Shown here: positions 17,099 through 27,024 of the stretch, in pieces | Layout: each line of letters begins with the position of its first letter | How positions within the stretch are numbered: position 1 is the stretch's first letter | Assembly (NCBI RefSeq): GCF_900185715.1 | Contig: NZ_FYAS01000045.1 | Coordinates: 1 to 64,000 of the forward strand | Reading direction: 5' to 3' | Source of the DNA: Allobosea sp. CS1GBMeth4 | Lineage (GTDB): Bacteria > Pseudomonadota > Alphaproteobacteria > Rhizobiales > Beijerinckiaceae | DNA: 64,000 nt | Notes under the pieces: model-generated | What the model was told of the DNA's origin: nothing | What the model saw: only the letters and a program-made list of their open reading frames with translations | Databases searched by the model: none | Position numbers and translations under genes: made by a program

Positions 17099-17813
17099 CG
17101 AGCAGCGCCCCCGCGAGAGCGCCGGACAGCGCGCCGACGATGATGAAGGCGTAGCCACCGACGAGACGGGCGGTGACCAGCGCGACGATGCCGGCCACGA
17201 TCCAGGGCAGCGCCGCGCGCGGGCCGCGCCAGAGCGGCACGAGCATCGCTGCGAAGAAGATCGGCATGACGAGGTCGATGCCGTACTGGCGCGGATCGGC
17301 GACCAGCGCGCCGAGCAGATAGCCCGGCAGCGTCGCCACCACCCAGATCAGCCAGAGCGCCAGCCCGGCGCCGACCAGCACGCCGAGATCGCGCCCGCCC
17401 TCGCTTTGGTAGCGCGTGCCGATCAGCCAGTTCGCGTCGGTGAAGAAGAAGAGATGCACCGCATTGACCAGCCTGGGATAGCGCGCGAGCCAGGGCTGGA
17501 GCGACGCGCCCTGCAGCACCATGCGGGCATTGACCGTCGCAGTGACCACCGCGAGGCCGGCGATCGCGCCCCAGCTCCATTCCGGGCGCCACAGCTCCAT
17601 CGCCACGAGCTGGGAGACGCCGGCATAGACCATGGCGCTCATCAGCACGGCCTCGAGCAGGCTCAGCCCCTTTGCCGCCGCGGCGGCGCCGAAGGCGACG
17701 GAGAAGACGACGATGCCCGGTGTCAGCACCGCGACGCGGCGGATGCCGAGCCTGACGCCGGCGAGGCTCAGCTGCGCCGCGACGGGCGGCTCCGATTTCG
17801 CTCCGGATGGCAT
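17085..17813 (-). CDS. azlC: AzlC family branched-chain amino acid export permease
   Basis: 242 residues, about six helices. It begins GIRRVAVLTPGIVVFSVAFGAAAAAKGLSLLEAVLMSA, continues YAGVSQLVAMELW, and holds the conserved NARMVLQGASLQPWL. This is the large subunit of the AzlCD exporter; the azlD start lies inside its last codons. The next gene downstream on the strand is a branched-chain aminotransferase, which fits a role in branched-chain amino acid balance. Confidence 0.92.
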   Translation of the reverse strand: MPSGAKSEPPVAAQLSLAGVRLGIRRVAVLTPGIVVFSVAFGAAAAAKGLSLLEAVLMSAMVYAGVSQLVAMELWRPEWSWGAIAGLAVVTATVNARMVLQGASLQPWLARYPRLVNAVHLFFFTDANWLIGTRYQSEGGRDLGVLVGAGLALWLIWVVATLPGYLLGALVADPRQYGIDLVMPIFFAAMLVPLWRGPRAALPWIVAGIVALVTARLVGGYAFIIVGALSGALAGALLDDPA

Positions 17814-17935
17814 GGCTTCACGAACCGGTTTCCTCGGTCGACGTCAACGCCCCCCGAGCTGCGGGGCTCCATGAGCTCTGCGCAGGACGCCTGCCTCGTC
17901 TTCCGCCTCCGGGCACGGTGCATTAGAAGCAGCCG

Positions 17936-18544
17936 ATGTTCTGGCTCTCCTCAGCCGACGAGACCGCCCCGGCGCTGCCGGCCGCCTGGCTGATCGGGAC
18001 CGGCGAGCAGCCCCGCAACCTGCCGGAGCGCTCGCTGCTGCGGCAGGCGGTTGCGCGGCGCGTGCTGGCGCGGCAGCTCGGCCTCCCCGAGCATGCCGTC
18101 GCGCTGGCCCACGAACCGGCCGGCCGACCGCTGATCGCGGCGCCGCGAGGCGCCGGGATCTGGCTATCGCTGGCGACGCGTGCCGGTCTCGTCGCGGTCG
18201 GGCTGGCCCATGGGCCGGTCGGCGTCGACGTCGAGCAGATCGTGCCGGGCGGCGAAGCGGCGCTCGACCTGCTGCATCCGCAGGAGCGGCGGATGCTGCA
18301 GAGCCTGCCGCACGCGGCCCGCCCGGTCCGCTTCGCGCAGCTCTGGAGCGCCAAGGAAGCCTATGTGAAGGCGCTGGGCACCGGTTTTGCGCGCGCGCCC
18401 GAGAGTTTCCGGATCGTCCTCGACGATGCCGGCGGCTTCACGGTGCGCGATCCCGGCCGCGACGGCACTGCGACAGGGCAGAGCCGCATCATCGAAAACG
18501 GCGGCCATGAGGGCATGGCCGCCGCGTTCGTCGTGATCGGGTGA
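17936..18544 (+). CDS. 4'-phosphopantetheinyl transferase superfamily protein
   Basis: 202 residues. Transfers phosphopantetheine from CoA to a carrier protein. Both Sfp-type signature blocks are present: VGVDVE (Asp98, Glu100, Mg2+ ligands) and WSAKEAYVKALG (Glu141, Lys145). The length is closer to the shorter Sfp/AcpT group than to AcpS. No carrier-protein or polyketide gene lies nearby, so the target is unknown. Divergent from azlC. Confidence 0.88.
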   Translation: MFWLSSADETAPALPAAWLIGTGEQPRNLPERSLLRQAVARRVLARQLGLPEHAVALAHEPAGRPLIAAPRGAGIWLSLATRAGLVAVGLAHGPVGVDVEQIVPGGEAALDLLHPQERRMLQSLPHAARPVRFAQLWSAKEAYVKALGTGFARAPESFRIVLDDAGGFTVRDPGRDGTATGQSRIIENGGHEGMAAAFVVIG

Positions 18545-18554
18545 GCCGGGCGCT

Positions 18555-19295
18555 TCAGCCCGGCTGGTCCGCCGACCTCGCCTTCAGCAGGTAGCCGACG
18601 AGGCAGACGAAGGCGGCGCCGATGATCGCCGCCGTGTAATGCGGCAGGTCTGCGGGCGCGAGCCCGACCGGATTGACATCGGTCGGAACGGTCTTGACCC
18701 AGCTCGGCATGACCGTGGTCAGCCAGCCCAGGACCGCCGAATCGCCGAGGATCATCTCCGCCGCGATCCAGCCGAGCAAGGCCGCACCGAGCCAGATCAG
18801 GATCGGATAGCGCTCGATGATCGAGGTCAGCAGCTGCGCACCCATGATGATCAGCGGGATCGAGAGCAGGAGGCCGAAGATGAAGAGCTCCGGGTGGCCC
18901 TTGGCGGCTCCGGCGATCGCGATGACGTTATCGAGGCTCATCACAGCGTCGGCGATCGCGATCGTGCGCACCGCCCGCCAGAGATTGTCGCTCGCCTCGA
19001 TCTCGTTGTGCGATTCCTCCTCGCCCTTGGCGAGCTTGATCGCGATCCAGAGCAGCAGGACCCCGCCGATGAGCTTCAGATATGGCACGCCGAGCAGATA
19101 GGTGACCACGAGCGCGAAGATGATCCGCAGACCGACCGCGGCGCCGGCACCGAGCCAGATGCCGAGCCTGCGCCGGTTCTCGGGCAGCGAGCGGCAGGCG
19201 AGCGCGATCACCACCGCATTGTCGCCCGAGAGCAGCAGGTCGATCCAGATGATCTGGAGCAGCGACACCCAGAAGGTCGATGACGAGAAATCCAT
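18555..19295 (-). CDS. TerC family membrane protein (paralogue 1)
   Basis: 246 residues with about seven helices. Family motifs: WIDLLLSGDNAVVIALACRSLPENRR near the start, with acidic residues in the helix, and ADAVMSLDNVIAIAGAAKGHPELFIFGLLLSIPLIIMG in the middle. TerC/YjbE-like proteins are linked to metal (Mn) efflux, in part at secreted-protein metalation, and to tellurite resistance. It lies 19 nt downstream of a second terC paralogue, and both share long identical stretches. Confidence 0.9.
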   Translation of the reverse strand: MDFSSSTFWVSLLQIIWIDLLLSGDNAVVIALACRSLPENRRRLGIWLGAGAAVGLRIIFALVVTYLLGVPYLKLIGGVLLLWIAIKLAKGEEESHNEIEASDNLWRAVRTIAIADAVMSLDNVIAIAGAAKGHPELFIFGLLLSIPLIIMGAQLLTSIIERYPILIWLGAALLGWIAAEMILGDSAVLGWLTTVMPSWVKTVPTDVNPVGLAPADLPHYTAAIIGAAFVCLVGYLLKARSADQPG

Positions 19296-19314
19296 TGGTC
19301 GGTCAGTCCCCGTG

Positions 19315-20019
19315 TCAGAGGGCCGGATCTGGCCGGCGTCGCTTCAGGAAATAGCCGAGACCGAGCACCAGCACGGCACCCAGGATCGCGGCCGGGTATT
19401 CGAACTGATGCGCCAGCGCCGCGCCGAGCTTGCCGACCAGCCAGGGATCGCTTTCGAACATCTCGCCCGCGACCCAGCCGAGCAGGCCGGCGCCGGCCCA
19501 GACCAGGATCGGGAAACGGGCCAGCAGCGAGGTGATCAGCGAGGCGCCGAGCACGATCAGCGGGATCGAGATGATCAGGCCGCCGACCAGCAGCGGGATC
19601 GAATCCTTCGCGACGGCGGCGATGGCGAGGACGTTGTCGAGGCTCATGACGATGTCGGCGATCGCGACGGTCTGCACCGCCTTCCAGAGCTTGCTGCTGG
19701 CCGCGATCGAATCCTCGCTGCCGTCGCCGTCCTCGATGATCAGCTTGACCGCGATCCAGACCAGGAGCGCGGCGCCGACGATGTGCAGGAATGGCATGTT
19801 GAGCAGGGAGGCGATCAGCACGGTGAAGACGACGCGCAGCAGCACCGCGACGGCGGCGCCGAGCGCGATGCCCTTGGCGCGCTGCTCCGGCGCGAGCGCC
19901 CGGCAGGCGAGCGCGATCACCACCGCATTGTCGCCGGACAGCACGATGTTGAGCGCGATGATCTCGAAGAGCTTGCCCCAGAGCGCCGGGTCGAACAGCG
20001 AAAACGTCAGATCGGGCAC
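19315..20019 (-). CDS. TerC family membrane protein (paralogue 2)
   Basis: 234 residues from a GTG start at 20019 preceded by AAGGAGGGGGG. Shows the same motifs as its neighbour: NIVLSGDNAVVIALACRALAPEQR and IADIVMSLDNVLAIAAVA. The two proteins are clearly paralogous, and the DNA encoding the first conserved helix is nearly identical for over 30 bp (near 19191-19224 and 19911-19944). The gene is first of the tandem pair and lies 72 bp after the tartrate-dehydrogenase-like gene on the same strand. I see no room for the yybP-ykoY manganese riboswitch that often precedes terC. Confidence 0.9.
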   Translation of the reverse strand: MPDLTFSLFDPALWGKLFEIIALNIVLSGDNAVVIALACRALAPEQRAKGIALGAAVAVLLRVVFTVLIASLLNMPFLHIVGAALLVWIAVKLIIEDGDGSEDSIAASSKLWKAVQTVAIADIVMSLDNVLAIAAVAKDSIPLLVGGLIISIPLIVLGASLITSLLARFPILVWAGAGLLGWVAGEMFESDPWLVGKLGAALAHQFEYPAAILGAVLVLGLGYFLKRRRPDPAL

Positions 20020-20091
20020 CTGGTCCCCCCTCCTTAAGTCTTACGTCTTGTAGGCGCCGGCCAGAGCTTGTGGTCGGCGCCTGCGTCGTCG

Positions 20092-21171
20092 TCAACCCAA
20101 TGCCTGCTCGATCGCCTTGCCGGCGGCCTGCGTGCTCAGGCTGCCGCCGAGATCGCGCGTGCGGGTGCGGGCGTCGCCGAGCGCGCGCTCGATCGCCGCC
20201 TCGATCGCCTTGGCCGCGTCGTGCTCGCCGAGGTGATCGAGCATCATCGCGCCCGACCAGATCTGGCCGACCGGATTGGCGATGCCCTGCCCGGCGATGT
20301 CCGGCGCCGAGCCGTGCACCGGCTCGAACAGGGACGGGAATTCGCCGGTCGGGTTGATGTTCCCCGATGGCGCGATACCGATCGTGCCGGTGCAGGCCGG
20401 GCCGAGATCGGAGAGGATGTCACCGAACAGGTTCGAGGCGACGACCACGTCGAAACGATCGGGATTGAGCACGAAATGCGCGGTGAGGATGTCGATATGG
20501 TACTGGTCGACCGCGACGTCGGGAAAGCGCTTGGCCATCTCCTTCACCCGCTCGTCCCAATACGGCATGGTGATCGAGATGCCGTTCGACTTGGTCGCCG
20601 AGGTCAGCTTCCTGCGCGGCCGCCGCTGCGCCAGCTCGAAGGCGTATTTCAGCACGCGGTCGACGCCGACGCGGCTCATCACCGTCTCCTGGATGACGAC
20701 CTCGCGCTCGGTGCCGGCATACATGCGCCCGCCGACCGAGGAATATTCGCCCTCGGTGTTCTCGCGCACGACGAAGAAGTCGATGTCGCCCGGCTTGCGG
20801 CCGGCGAGCGGGCCGGGCACGCCGGGCATCAGCCGCACGGGGCGCAGGTTGACGTACTGGTCGAACTCGCGACGGAAGAGCAGCAGCGAGCCCCAGAGCG
20901 AGATATGGTCCGGCACCTGGGCGGGCATGCCGACGGCGCCGAAATAGATCGCGTCATGGCCGCCGATCTTCTCCTTCCAGTCATCCGGCAGCATCTTGCC
21001 GTGCTTGGCATAGTAGTCGCAGGACGAGAAATCGAACTCGTCGAACCGCAGTTCGAAGCCGTGCTGCTTGGCGGCCGCCTCGAGCACGCGCAGCCCTTCG
21101 GGCATGACCTCCTTGCCGATGCCGTCGCCGGCGATGACGGCGATACGATGGACGCGATTGGTTCCGGTCAT
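20092..21171 (-). CDS. Tartrate dehydrogenase / D-malate dehydrogenase family protein
   Basis: 359 residues from the ATG at 21171 with AGAGGAAAC before it. Beta-decarboxylating dehydrogenase fold: AVIAGDGIGKEVMPEGLRVLE, the substrate loop FRREFDQYVNLRPVRL, ENTEGEYSSVGG and NLFGDILSDLGPACTGTIGIAPSGNI. The VGMPAQVPDHISLWGSLL segment and the length separate it from LeuB and fit TtuC/DmlA, which oxidise tartrate or D-malate with NAD. The start overlaps the stop of the upstream hydrolase by 4 nt (ATGA). Confidence 0.85.
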   Translation of the reverse strand: MTGTNRVHRIAVIAGDGIGKEVMPEGLRVLEAAAKQHGFELRFDEFDFSSCDYYAKHGKMLPDDWKEKIGGHDAIYFGAVGMPAQVPDHISLWGSLLLFRREFDQYVNLRPVRLMPGVPGPLAGRKPGDIDFFVVRENTEGEYSSVGGRMYAGTEREVVIQETVMSRVGVDRVLKYAFELAQRRPRRKLTSATKSNGISITMPYWDERVKEMAKRFPDVAVDQYHIDILTAHFVLNPDRFDVVVASNLFGDILSDLGPACTGTIGIAPSGNINPTGEFPSLFEPVHGSAPDIAGQGIANPVGQIWSGAMMLDHLGEHDAAKAIEAAIERALGDARTRTRDLGGSLSTQAAGKAIEQALG

Positions 21172-22079
21172 GTTTCCTCTCCGAAGAAGGCCGAGAATTC
21201 GGCGGCGACGAGATCGGGGATCTCCTCCGCCAAATAATGACCGCCGGGCAAGGCCTTGCCTTGGACGTTCCATGCACGCCGGCGCCAGAGCGCCAGCGGA
21301 TCGAAACAGCGGCCGATGATGCCGTTCTCGCCCCAGAGCGCGAGCAGCGGCTGCGCGAGCCTGCGCTCGCCGTCCTCGTCGTCATGGCGGATGTCGATCG
21401 TGGCGGCCGCCCGGTAATCCTCACAGCTGGCATGGATCGTCGCCGGATCGGCGAAGCAGCGCAGATAGTGCTCCAGCGCCTGCGGGGCGAACGGCGCGAG
21501 GCCGGCCGAGCCGGAGCCGCACTTCTTCAGCCAGTAGGCCTTGGGATCGGCCCCGATCATCCGTTCCGGGAACGGCGCCGCCTGGATCAGGAAGAACCAG
21601 TGCCAGTAGGCACGGGCGAAGGCGTCGGTCGTATGCGCATACATTTCGCGCGTCGGCGCGATGTCGAGCGTGGCGAGGCGGATCACCCGCTCCTCATGAT
21701 CGAGCGCGAGCCGGTGCGTGACGCGGGCGCCGCGGTCATGGGCGCCGACGAAGAAGCGCCGGTGGCCGAGCGCCGTCATCACCTGCGCCATGTCCTGCGC
21801 CATGGCGCGCTTGGAATAGGGAGCGTGCCCGGCGTCGCTCGGCGGCTTCTCGCTGTCGCCATAGCCGCGCAGATCGGCGCAGACGAGGGTGAAGCGGTGC
21901 TTCAGCCGCTCGGCGAGCTTGTGCCAGAGCACATGCGTCTGCGGATAGCCGTGCAGCAGGAGCAGCGGCGGCCCTTCCCCGCCGGTGCGCACGCGAATGC
22001 GCGCGCCCGTCGTCGCGACGTCGAGCAGCCGGAAGCCGGGAAAGAGATCGTCCTCGACGGGCAGCTCGGTCAGCGACAT
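21168..22079 (-). CDS. Alpha/beta hydrolase, fluoroacetate (haloacetate) dehalogenase-like
   Basis: 303 residues. Alpha/beta hydrolase with oxyanion loop LLLHGYPQTHVLWHK. The nucleophile is an Asp, not a Ser: Asp115 in GAHDRGARVTHRLALDH. All fluoroacetate dehalogenase active-site positions have counterparts: Arg116, Arg119 (carboxylate), Asp139, His160-Trp161 (halide pocket, AYWHWFF), Tyr222 (CEDYRA) and the C-terminal His in GGHYLAEE. The sequence also shares long family strings such as ALDHEERVIRLATLDIAPT. An epoxide hydrolase is the main alternative but lacks the Arg pair and His-Trp. Translationally coupled to a tartrate-dehydrogenase-like gene. Confidence 0.8.
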   Translation of the reverse strand: MSLTELPVEDDLFPGFRLLDVATTGARIRVRTGGEGPPLLLLHGYPQTHVLWHKLAERLKHRFTLVCADLRGYGDSEKPPSDAGHAPYSKRAMAQDMAQVMTALGHRRFFVGAHDRGARVTHRLALDHEERVIRLATLDIAPTREMYAHTTDAFARAYWHWFFLIQAAPFPERMIGADPKAYWLKKCGSGSAGLAPFAPQALEHYLRCFADPATIHASCEDYRAAATIDIRHDDEDGERRLAQPLLALWGENGIIGRCFDPLALWRRRAWNVQGKALPGGHYLAEEIPDLVAAEFSAFFGEET

Positions 22080-22194
22080 CAGGCCTCTCGGATTGCAATA
22101 ATCGGAGCCGATACCCTGTTCTTCCGGCGATTTCGCCCGCCGATTATTTCACAATCCTGATCAATAACGGCGGCAGGGCCGGAAGCAGATCGGG

Positions 22195-22296
22195 GGTCAT
22201 TCCCGGGCGCAGCGAAGCGCAGGCCCGAGAACCTCATGACGGAAACGCGCCAGATGGCGCCCTTCCGGCCTGAGATGGTCGGCTCGAGGCCGACCA
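22195..22296. repeat. Dispersed GC-rich palindromic repeat remnant
   Basis: Between the hydrolase start and the pheT stop. 22195-22235 matches part of the repeat at 51331-51431 (shared GCGAAGCGCAG-CCCG core), and a perfect 8-bp hairpin TGGTCGGC (22276-22283) / GCCGACCA (22289-22296) follows. The hairpin may also end pheST transcription, though it lacks a U tract. Confidence 0.45.
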
Positions 22297-22304
22297 CGGG
22301 CTTC

Positions 22305-24728
22305 CTATCCGCGCAACACCGCGCCATAGCGCTTGCCCATCTCGGCGACGATCTTGGCCGAGACGGCATCGATCTCCGCATCGGTCAGGGTCTTCTGCGT
22401 CGGCTGCAAGGTCACCGCCAACGCCACCGACTTCCTGCCGGGCTCGACGCCGGCGCCTTCATAGAGATCGAAGACGCCGACATCGGACACCAAGGCCCGG
22501 TCGGCATTCTGGGCGCTCCTGGCCATCTCGCCGGCCGCCACCGCCTTGTCGACGATGAAGGCGAAATCGCGGGTCACCGGCTGGAAATCGGAGAGGGCGA
22601 GCTTCGGCTTGACCTTGGTCGGCCTGTATTTGGGAAGCGGCAGCGCATCGAGATGGATCTCGAAAGCGACCAGCGGGCCCTTGACGTCGAGCGCCTTGAG
22701 CACGCGCGGATGGACCTCGCCGAAGGCGCCGATCACGCCCTTGGGCCCGAACTGCAGCGTGGCCGAGCGGCCGGGATGGGCCCAGGCCGGCCCGCCGGCG
22801 ACGATCTGCAGGCCGCCGACCGGCACGCCGAGCCCGGAGAGCAGGCCGAGCACGTCCGCTTTGGCGTCGAAGGCGTCGACCGTCTTGGCAGCGCCGTCCC
22901 AATGGCGGCCGGCGCCTTCGAACTTCGCCGTGCCGCGGCGCAGGCCGGCGGCGGCGATGAGCTGGCCTTCCGGCTCGTCGCTCTGGAAGACCTGGCCGAC
23001 CTCGAAGAGGGCGACGTCACCGAAGCCGCGATCGGCATTGGCCTGGGCGGCGCGGATCAGCCCCGGGAGCAGCGAGGGCCGCATGTCGGAGAGATCGGCC
23101 GCGATCGGGTTGGCGAGCGCGAGCTTGCGCGAGCCGCCGCCGAACAGCCTGGCCGCGGCATGGGAGATGAACGACCAGGTCACGGCCTCGACCAGGCCAC
23201 GGCTGGCGAGCAGGCGCTTGGCCTGGCGCGTGCGCTTCTGCAGCACGGTCAGCACCGGCTTGATCACCTCGCCCTTGATGCGCGGCATCGGCACCGGCTC
23301 GACACGATCGAGCCCGGCGATGCGGAGGATCTCCTCGACAAGATCGGCCTTGCCCTCGACGTCGGCGCGCCAGGAGGGCGGCGCGACCTTGACGCGGTCG
23401 CCCGCGCCCGAGACGTGGAAGCCGAGCGAGGTCAGCGCCAGCTTCATCTCGGCCTGGGGCAGGTCGAGCCCGGTCAGGCGCTTGACCTCGGACCAGGGGA
23501 AGTCGATCGCGCCGGGGCTGTCCGGCAGTTCGCCGGCGAAGACGACCTCGGACGCCTCGCCGCCGCAGAGCGAGACGATCATCTGCGTCGCCAGGTCGAG
23601 GCCCGGTCGTGTGAAGTCCGGGTCGATGCCGCGCTCGTTGCGGTAGCGCGCATCGGAGTTGATGCCGAGCGCGCGGCCGGTGCGGGCGATGTTCAGCGTG
23701 TTCCAGAGCGCGCTCTCGACCAGCACGTCGGTGGTGCCGTCGCCGCAGCCGGAATGCTCGCCGCCCATCACGCCGGCGATCGATTCGACGCCGTTGTCGT
23801 CGGCGATCACCACCATCTCGGAGGTGAGCGCATAGGTCCTGCCGTCGAGCGCCAGCACCTCCTCGCCTTCCTTGGCGCGGCGGACGACGAGGCCGCCCTT
23901 GACCTTGCCCGCATCGAAGACGTGCAGCGGCCGGTTGCGGTCGAAGGTCATGAAATTCGTGATGTCGACCAGGGCGTTGATGGGCCGCAGGCCGATGGCG
24001 CGCAGCCGCGCCTGCAGCCAGTCCGGCGACGGGCCGTTCCTGACGCCGCGCACCAGCCGCAGCGCGAAGGCGGGACAGAGATCGCGGTCTTCCTCGGCGA
24101 AATCGAGCTTCAGGTCCACCGGACACGGGAAGGCGCCGCGCACCGGCTGGACCGGCGGCGTCTTGACCGTGCCGAGACCGGCGGCGGCGAGGTCGCGCGC
24201 GATGCCGGCGACACCGAGCGCGTCGGCGCGGTTCGGCGTCACCGCGATTTCGATGACGGCGTCGTCGAGCCCGGCATAGGCCGCATAGGGCTGGCCGACC
24301 GGCGCATCCTCCGGCAGGTCGATGATGCCGTCATGATCCTCGGAGATCTGCAATTCGGCGGCCGAGCAGAGCATGCCGTTCGATTCGACGCCGCGGATCA
24401 CGCCCTTGCCGAGGGTAATGTCCTTGCCGGGGATATAGGTGCCCGGCGGCGAGAACACGCTCTTCATGCCGGTGCGGGCATTGGGCGCGCCGCAGACGAC
24501 CTGGACCGGCTCGCCCTGGCCGGTATCGACCATGCAGACGCGCAAGCGGTCGGCGTTCGGATGCTGCTTCGCCTCGATGACATAGGCGATGGTGAAGGCG
24601 CTGAGCGCCTTGGCCTTGTCCTCGACGCCTTCGACCTCGAGGCCGATCCGGGTCAGCGTCTCGGTGATGGTGTCGAGCGAGTCGGTGGTGTCGAGATGCT
24701 CTTTGAGCCAGGAGAGGGTGAACTTCAT
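22305..24728 (-). CDS. pheT: Phenylalanine--tRNA ligase beta subunit
   Basis: 807 residues, normal length. N-terminal [21 protein letters not shown], a tRNA-binding (OB) domain around 40-150, the B3/B4 editing region ([23 protein letters not shown], seen as [20 protein letters not shown]), B5 and the catalytic-like core, and a C-terminal ferredoxin-fold anticodon domain ([31 protein letters not shown]). It forms the alpha2beta2 enzyme with PheS. Unusually, a glycosyltransferase gene lies between pheS and pheT, and its stop overlaps the pheT start by 4 nt (ATGA). Confidence 0.96.
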   Translation of the reverse strand: MKFTLSWLKEHLDTTDSLDTITETLTRIGLEVEGVEDKAKALSAFTIAYVIEAKQHPNADRLRVCMVDTGQGEPVQVVCGAPNARTGMKSVFSPPGTYIPGKDITLGKGVIRGVESNGMLCSAAELQISEDHDGIIDLPEDAPVGQPYAAYAGLDDAVIEIAVTPNRADALGVAGIARDLAAAGLGTVKTPPVQPVRGAFPCPVDLKLDFAEEDRDLCPAFALRLVRGVRNGPSPDWLQARLRAIGLRPINALVDITNFMTFDRNRPLHVFDAGKVKGGLVVRRAKEGEEVLALDGRTYALTSEMVVIADDNGVESIAGVMGGEHSGCGDGTTDVLVESALWNTLNIARTGRALGINSDARYRNERGIDPDFTRPGLDLATQMIVSLCGGEASEVVFAGELPDSPGAIDFPWSEVKRLTGLDLPQAEMKLALTSLGFHVSGAGDRVKVAPPSWRADVEGKADLVEEILRIAGLDRVEPVPMPRIKGEVIKPVLTVLQKRTRQAKRLLASRGLVEAVTWSFISHAAARLFGGGSRKLALANPIAADLSDMRPSLLPGLIRAAQANADRGFGDVALFEVGQVFQSDEPEGQLIAAAGLRRGTAKFEGAGRHWDGAAKTVDAFDAKADVLGLLSGLGVPVGGLQIVAGGPAWAHPGRSATLQFGPKGVIGAFGEVHPRVLKALDVKGPLVAFEIHLDALPLPKYRPTKVKPKLALSDFQPVTRDFAFIVDKAVAAGEMARSAQNADRALVSDVGVFDLYEGAGVEPGRKSVALAVTLQPTQKTLTDAEIDAVSAKIVAEMGKRYGAVLRG

Positions 24729-25912
24729 GGTCTTCCGTCGCTACGCATGTTCGCCGTCGAGAGCGCCGGGACGGCCTGGTTCAGCTCGTCCTCGCCATCG
24801 GCCTTGATCTTCATGGCATTGCCGCGCCAGCTCACTTCGCGCGCGACGAAGGCATAGGCCCAGATGCCGGGAAATACGAGGTCGCGCGCCAGATAGGCCA
24901 GAGGCGTGCGCCAGTTCAGGAACCAGCCGACGCCCCTGGCGAGGACGATCTCGCCGGCATACCAGAGCGCGAGCACGGCGAGCACGCCCTGCCAGGCGGA
25001 AAATCCGAAGGCGGGAGCCCCATAGGCCGCCAGCAGCGCCGGCACCAGCGGCCCGACCAGGATCTCCGGCGCGAAGAAGGGCAGGAAAGTGACCCGGCGC
25101 AGGCGCGCCCAGCGGAACTGGCGCTGCACCACCTCCCCGAGCCGGCGCGGCCCGAGCGGCTGCTCGAAGGGCTGCCCCACGAGATGGACGTGCTTGCCGG
25201 CCCGGCGCACCAGCTTGGTCGCCGCCGCATCCTCGGCGATCTCGGCGGCGAGCGCGGCGATACCGCCATTGGCGTCGAGGAAGGGCTTGTTCCAGAGCAT
25301 CGACTTGCCCTGCGCGAAGCCGAAACCGAGCGCCTCGCCGGCATATTGCCAGCGCGCCTGGAAGGTATTGAGAAAGGCGCACTCGACCTCGGCGCCGAAT
25401 CCGTCCGGCCGCGAGCCGGCCGGCGTCGAGCAGACGAGGCCGGTATCCTCGCGCCAGGATGCCATCAGCCGCTGGACGTAGTCCTTCGGCATCAGCACGT
25501 TGGAATCGGCGAGGATCACCCAGTCGTGGCGCGCCGCCTCCCAGCCCTTGACGCAGTTGTTGAGCTTGGGATTGGCGCTGACCGCGACGTCGCCGACGAT
25601 CAGGCGGACGCGATCGGCGCCATGCGTCGCGATCAGCTCCTCGATCAGCGGCACGATCGGATCATGCCCGTCGGCGACGCAGAAGATCGTCTCGTAGGCG
25701 GGATAGTCGAGCTCGAGGCCGGAGGTCAGCGTCTCCCGGCTGAAGGTCTCGATGCCGCGCACCGGCCGCACGATCGTCACCGGCGGGGCGAGCTTCTGGA
25801 GGCGCGACGGAGCCTGCCGGCGGCGCAGGCGCGCGAACGCGATCGCGAGGCAGACCAGATTGGCGGCGACCATCAGCGCCGCGATCAGTCCAGCCCAGTG
25901 CGCCGCGCTCAT
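24725..25912 (-). CDS. GT21 ceramide glucosyltransferase-like membrane glycosyltransferase
   Basis: 395 residues from the ATG at 25912. An N-terminal helix ([21 protein letters not shown]) is followed by a GT2/21 catalytic domain: [11 protein letters not shown], the first Asp near [24 protein letters not shown], and the processive-type QFRWARLRR motif (Q/R-x-x-R-W), then three C-terminal helices. This is the layout of ceramide glucosyltransferases and bacterial HpnI-type enzymes, which add a sugar to a membrane lipid. It sits between pheS (29 nt gap) and pheT (ATGA overlap), so it must be made from the pheST message. Confidence 0.88.
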   Translation of the reverse strand: MSAAHWAGLIAALMVAANLVCLAIAFARLRRRQAPSRLQKLAPPVTIVRPVRGIETFSRETLTSGLELDYPAYETIFCVADGHDPIVPLIEELIATHGADRVRLIVGDVAVSANPKLNNCVKGWEAARHDWVILADSNVLMPKDYVQRLMASWREDTGLVCSTPAGSRPDGFGAEVECAFLNTFQARWQYAGEALGFGFAQGKSMLWNKPFLDANGGIAALAAEIAEDAAATKLVRRAGKHVHLVGQPFEQPLGPRRLGEVVQRQFRWARLRRVTFLPFFAPEILVGPLVPALLAAYGAPAFGFSAWQGVLAVLALWYAGEIVLARGVGWFLNWRTPLAYLARDLVFPGIWAYAFVAREVSWRGNAMKIKADGEDELNQAVPALSTANMRSDGRP

Positions 25913-25941
25913 GCGTCTCCCCTTTCGAGCAGCCTTGGAGG

Positions 25942-27024
25942 TTACGAGGACAGGCCGCCGGTCAGGCTCGGCAGGTCGAGCGGCCGGAAGCCGTAATGCG
26001 ACAGCCAGCGGATATCGGCCTCGAAGAAAGGCCGCAGATCCGGCATGCCGTATTTCAGCATGGCGATGCGGTCGATACCCATGCCCCAGGCGAAGCCCTG
26101 ATAGACGTCGGGATCGAGCCCGCAATTCCTCAGGACGTTCGGATGGACCATGCCGCAGCCGAGGATCTCGAGCCAGTCGTCGCCCTCGCCGAAGCGGATC
26201 TCGCCGCCCTTGCGCGAGCACTGGATGTCGACCTCGGCCGACGGCTCGGTGAAGGGGAAGAAGGACGGCCTGAAGCGCATCTTGACGCCGTCGACCTCGA
26301 AGAACGCCTTGCAGAACTCCTCCAGCACCCATTTCATGTGGCCGAAATGGGTCTTCTTGTCGATGACGAGACCCTCGACCTGATGGAACATCGGCGTGTG
26401 GGTCTGGTCGGAATCCATGCGATAGGTCCGGCCCGGGCAGATCACCCGGATCGGCGGCTCCTGCGCCAGCATGGTGCGCACCTGCACCGGCGAGGTGTGG
26501 GTGCGCAGAAGCTTGCGCTCGCCATTGGCGTCGGGGGCGAAGAAGAAGGTGTCGTGCATCTCGCGGGCGGGATGGCCGACGGGGAAGTTGAGTTTGGTGA
26601 AGTTGAGGTCGTCGGTCTCGACATCCGGACCCTCGGCGATCGAGAAGCCCATATCGCCGAAGATCGCGGTGATCTCGTCGATGACCTGGCTGATCGGGTG
26701 GATGCGCCCGCGCGCCTCCGGCCCCTCGCGGACGGGCAGCGAGATGTCGAGCCGCTCGGCTGCCAGCCGCGCCTCGAGCGCGGCCTCGCCGAGCGCGTCC
26801 TTGCGGGCGGCGATCGCCTGCTGGACGGCGTCGCGCAGGCCGTTGATGCGCGGCCCGCGCTCCTTGCGCTCCTCCGGCGTCATCGCGCCGAGCGTCTTCA
26901 GCAGGGCCGAGACCGAGCCGGACTTGCCGAGCGCTGCGATGCGCAGCTGCTCCAGCGCCGCCTCGTCGCCGGCCGCCTCGATCTCCCCGACCAGGGACTC
27001 GCGAAGGGTATCGATGTCGTTCAT
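25942..27024 (-). CDS. pheS: Phenylalanine--tRNA ligase alpha subunit
   Basis: 360 residues from the ATG at 27024; in-frame codons further upstream do not look like the family. N-terminal coiled-coil arm (residues 1-100), then the class II core: motif 1 near [19 protein letters not shown], motif 2 with [12 protein letters not shown] and [11 protein letters not shown], motif 3 [22 protein letters not shown], which includes the Phe pocket. First gene of the pheS-GT21-pheT cluster. Divergent from the LOG gene across 221 bp. No attenuator peptide was recognised upstream. Confidence 0.96.
   Translation of the reverse strand: MNDIDTLRESLVGEIEAAGDEAALEQLRIAALGKSGSVSALLKTLGAMTPEERKERGPRINGLRDAVQQAIAARKDALGEAALEARLAAERLDISLPVREGPEARGRIHPISQVIDEITAIFGDMGFSIAEGPDVETDDLNFTKLNFPVGHPAREMHDTFFFAPDANGERKLLRTHTSPVQVRTMLAQEPPIRVICPGRTYRMDSDQTHTPMFHQVEGLVIDKKTHFGHMKWVLEEFCKAFFEVDGVKMRFRPSFFPFTEPSAEVDIQCSRKGGEIRFGEGDDWLEILGCGMVHPNVLRNCGLDPDVYQGFAWGMGIDRIAMLKYGMPDLRPFFEADIRWLSHYGFRPLDLPSLTGGLSS

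Noticed and set aside
20020-20091. yybP-ykoY manganese riboswitch before terC
   Set aside because: Only 72 bp separate the gene from its upstream neighbour, and the conserved loop sequences are not visible.
21168-22079. A standard serine esterase call for the hydrolase
   Set aside because: The nucleophile elbow has Asp (HDRGA), not Ser, so it belongs to the dehalogenase/epoxide hydrolase group.
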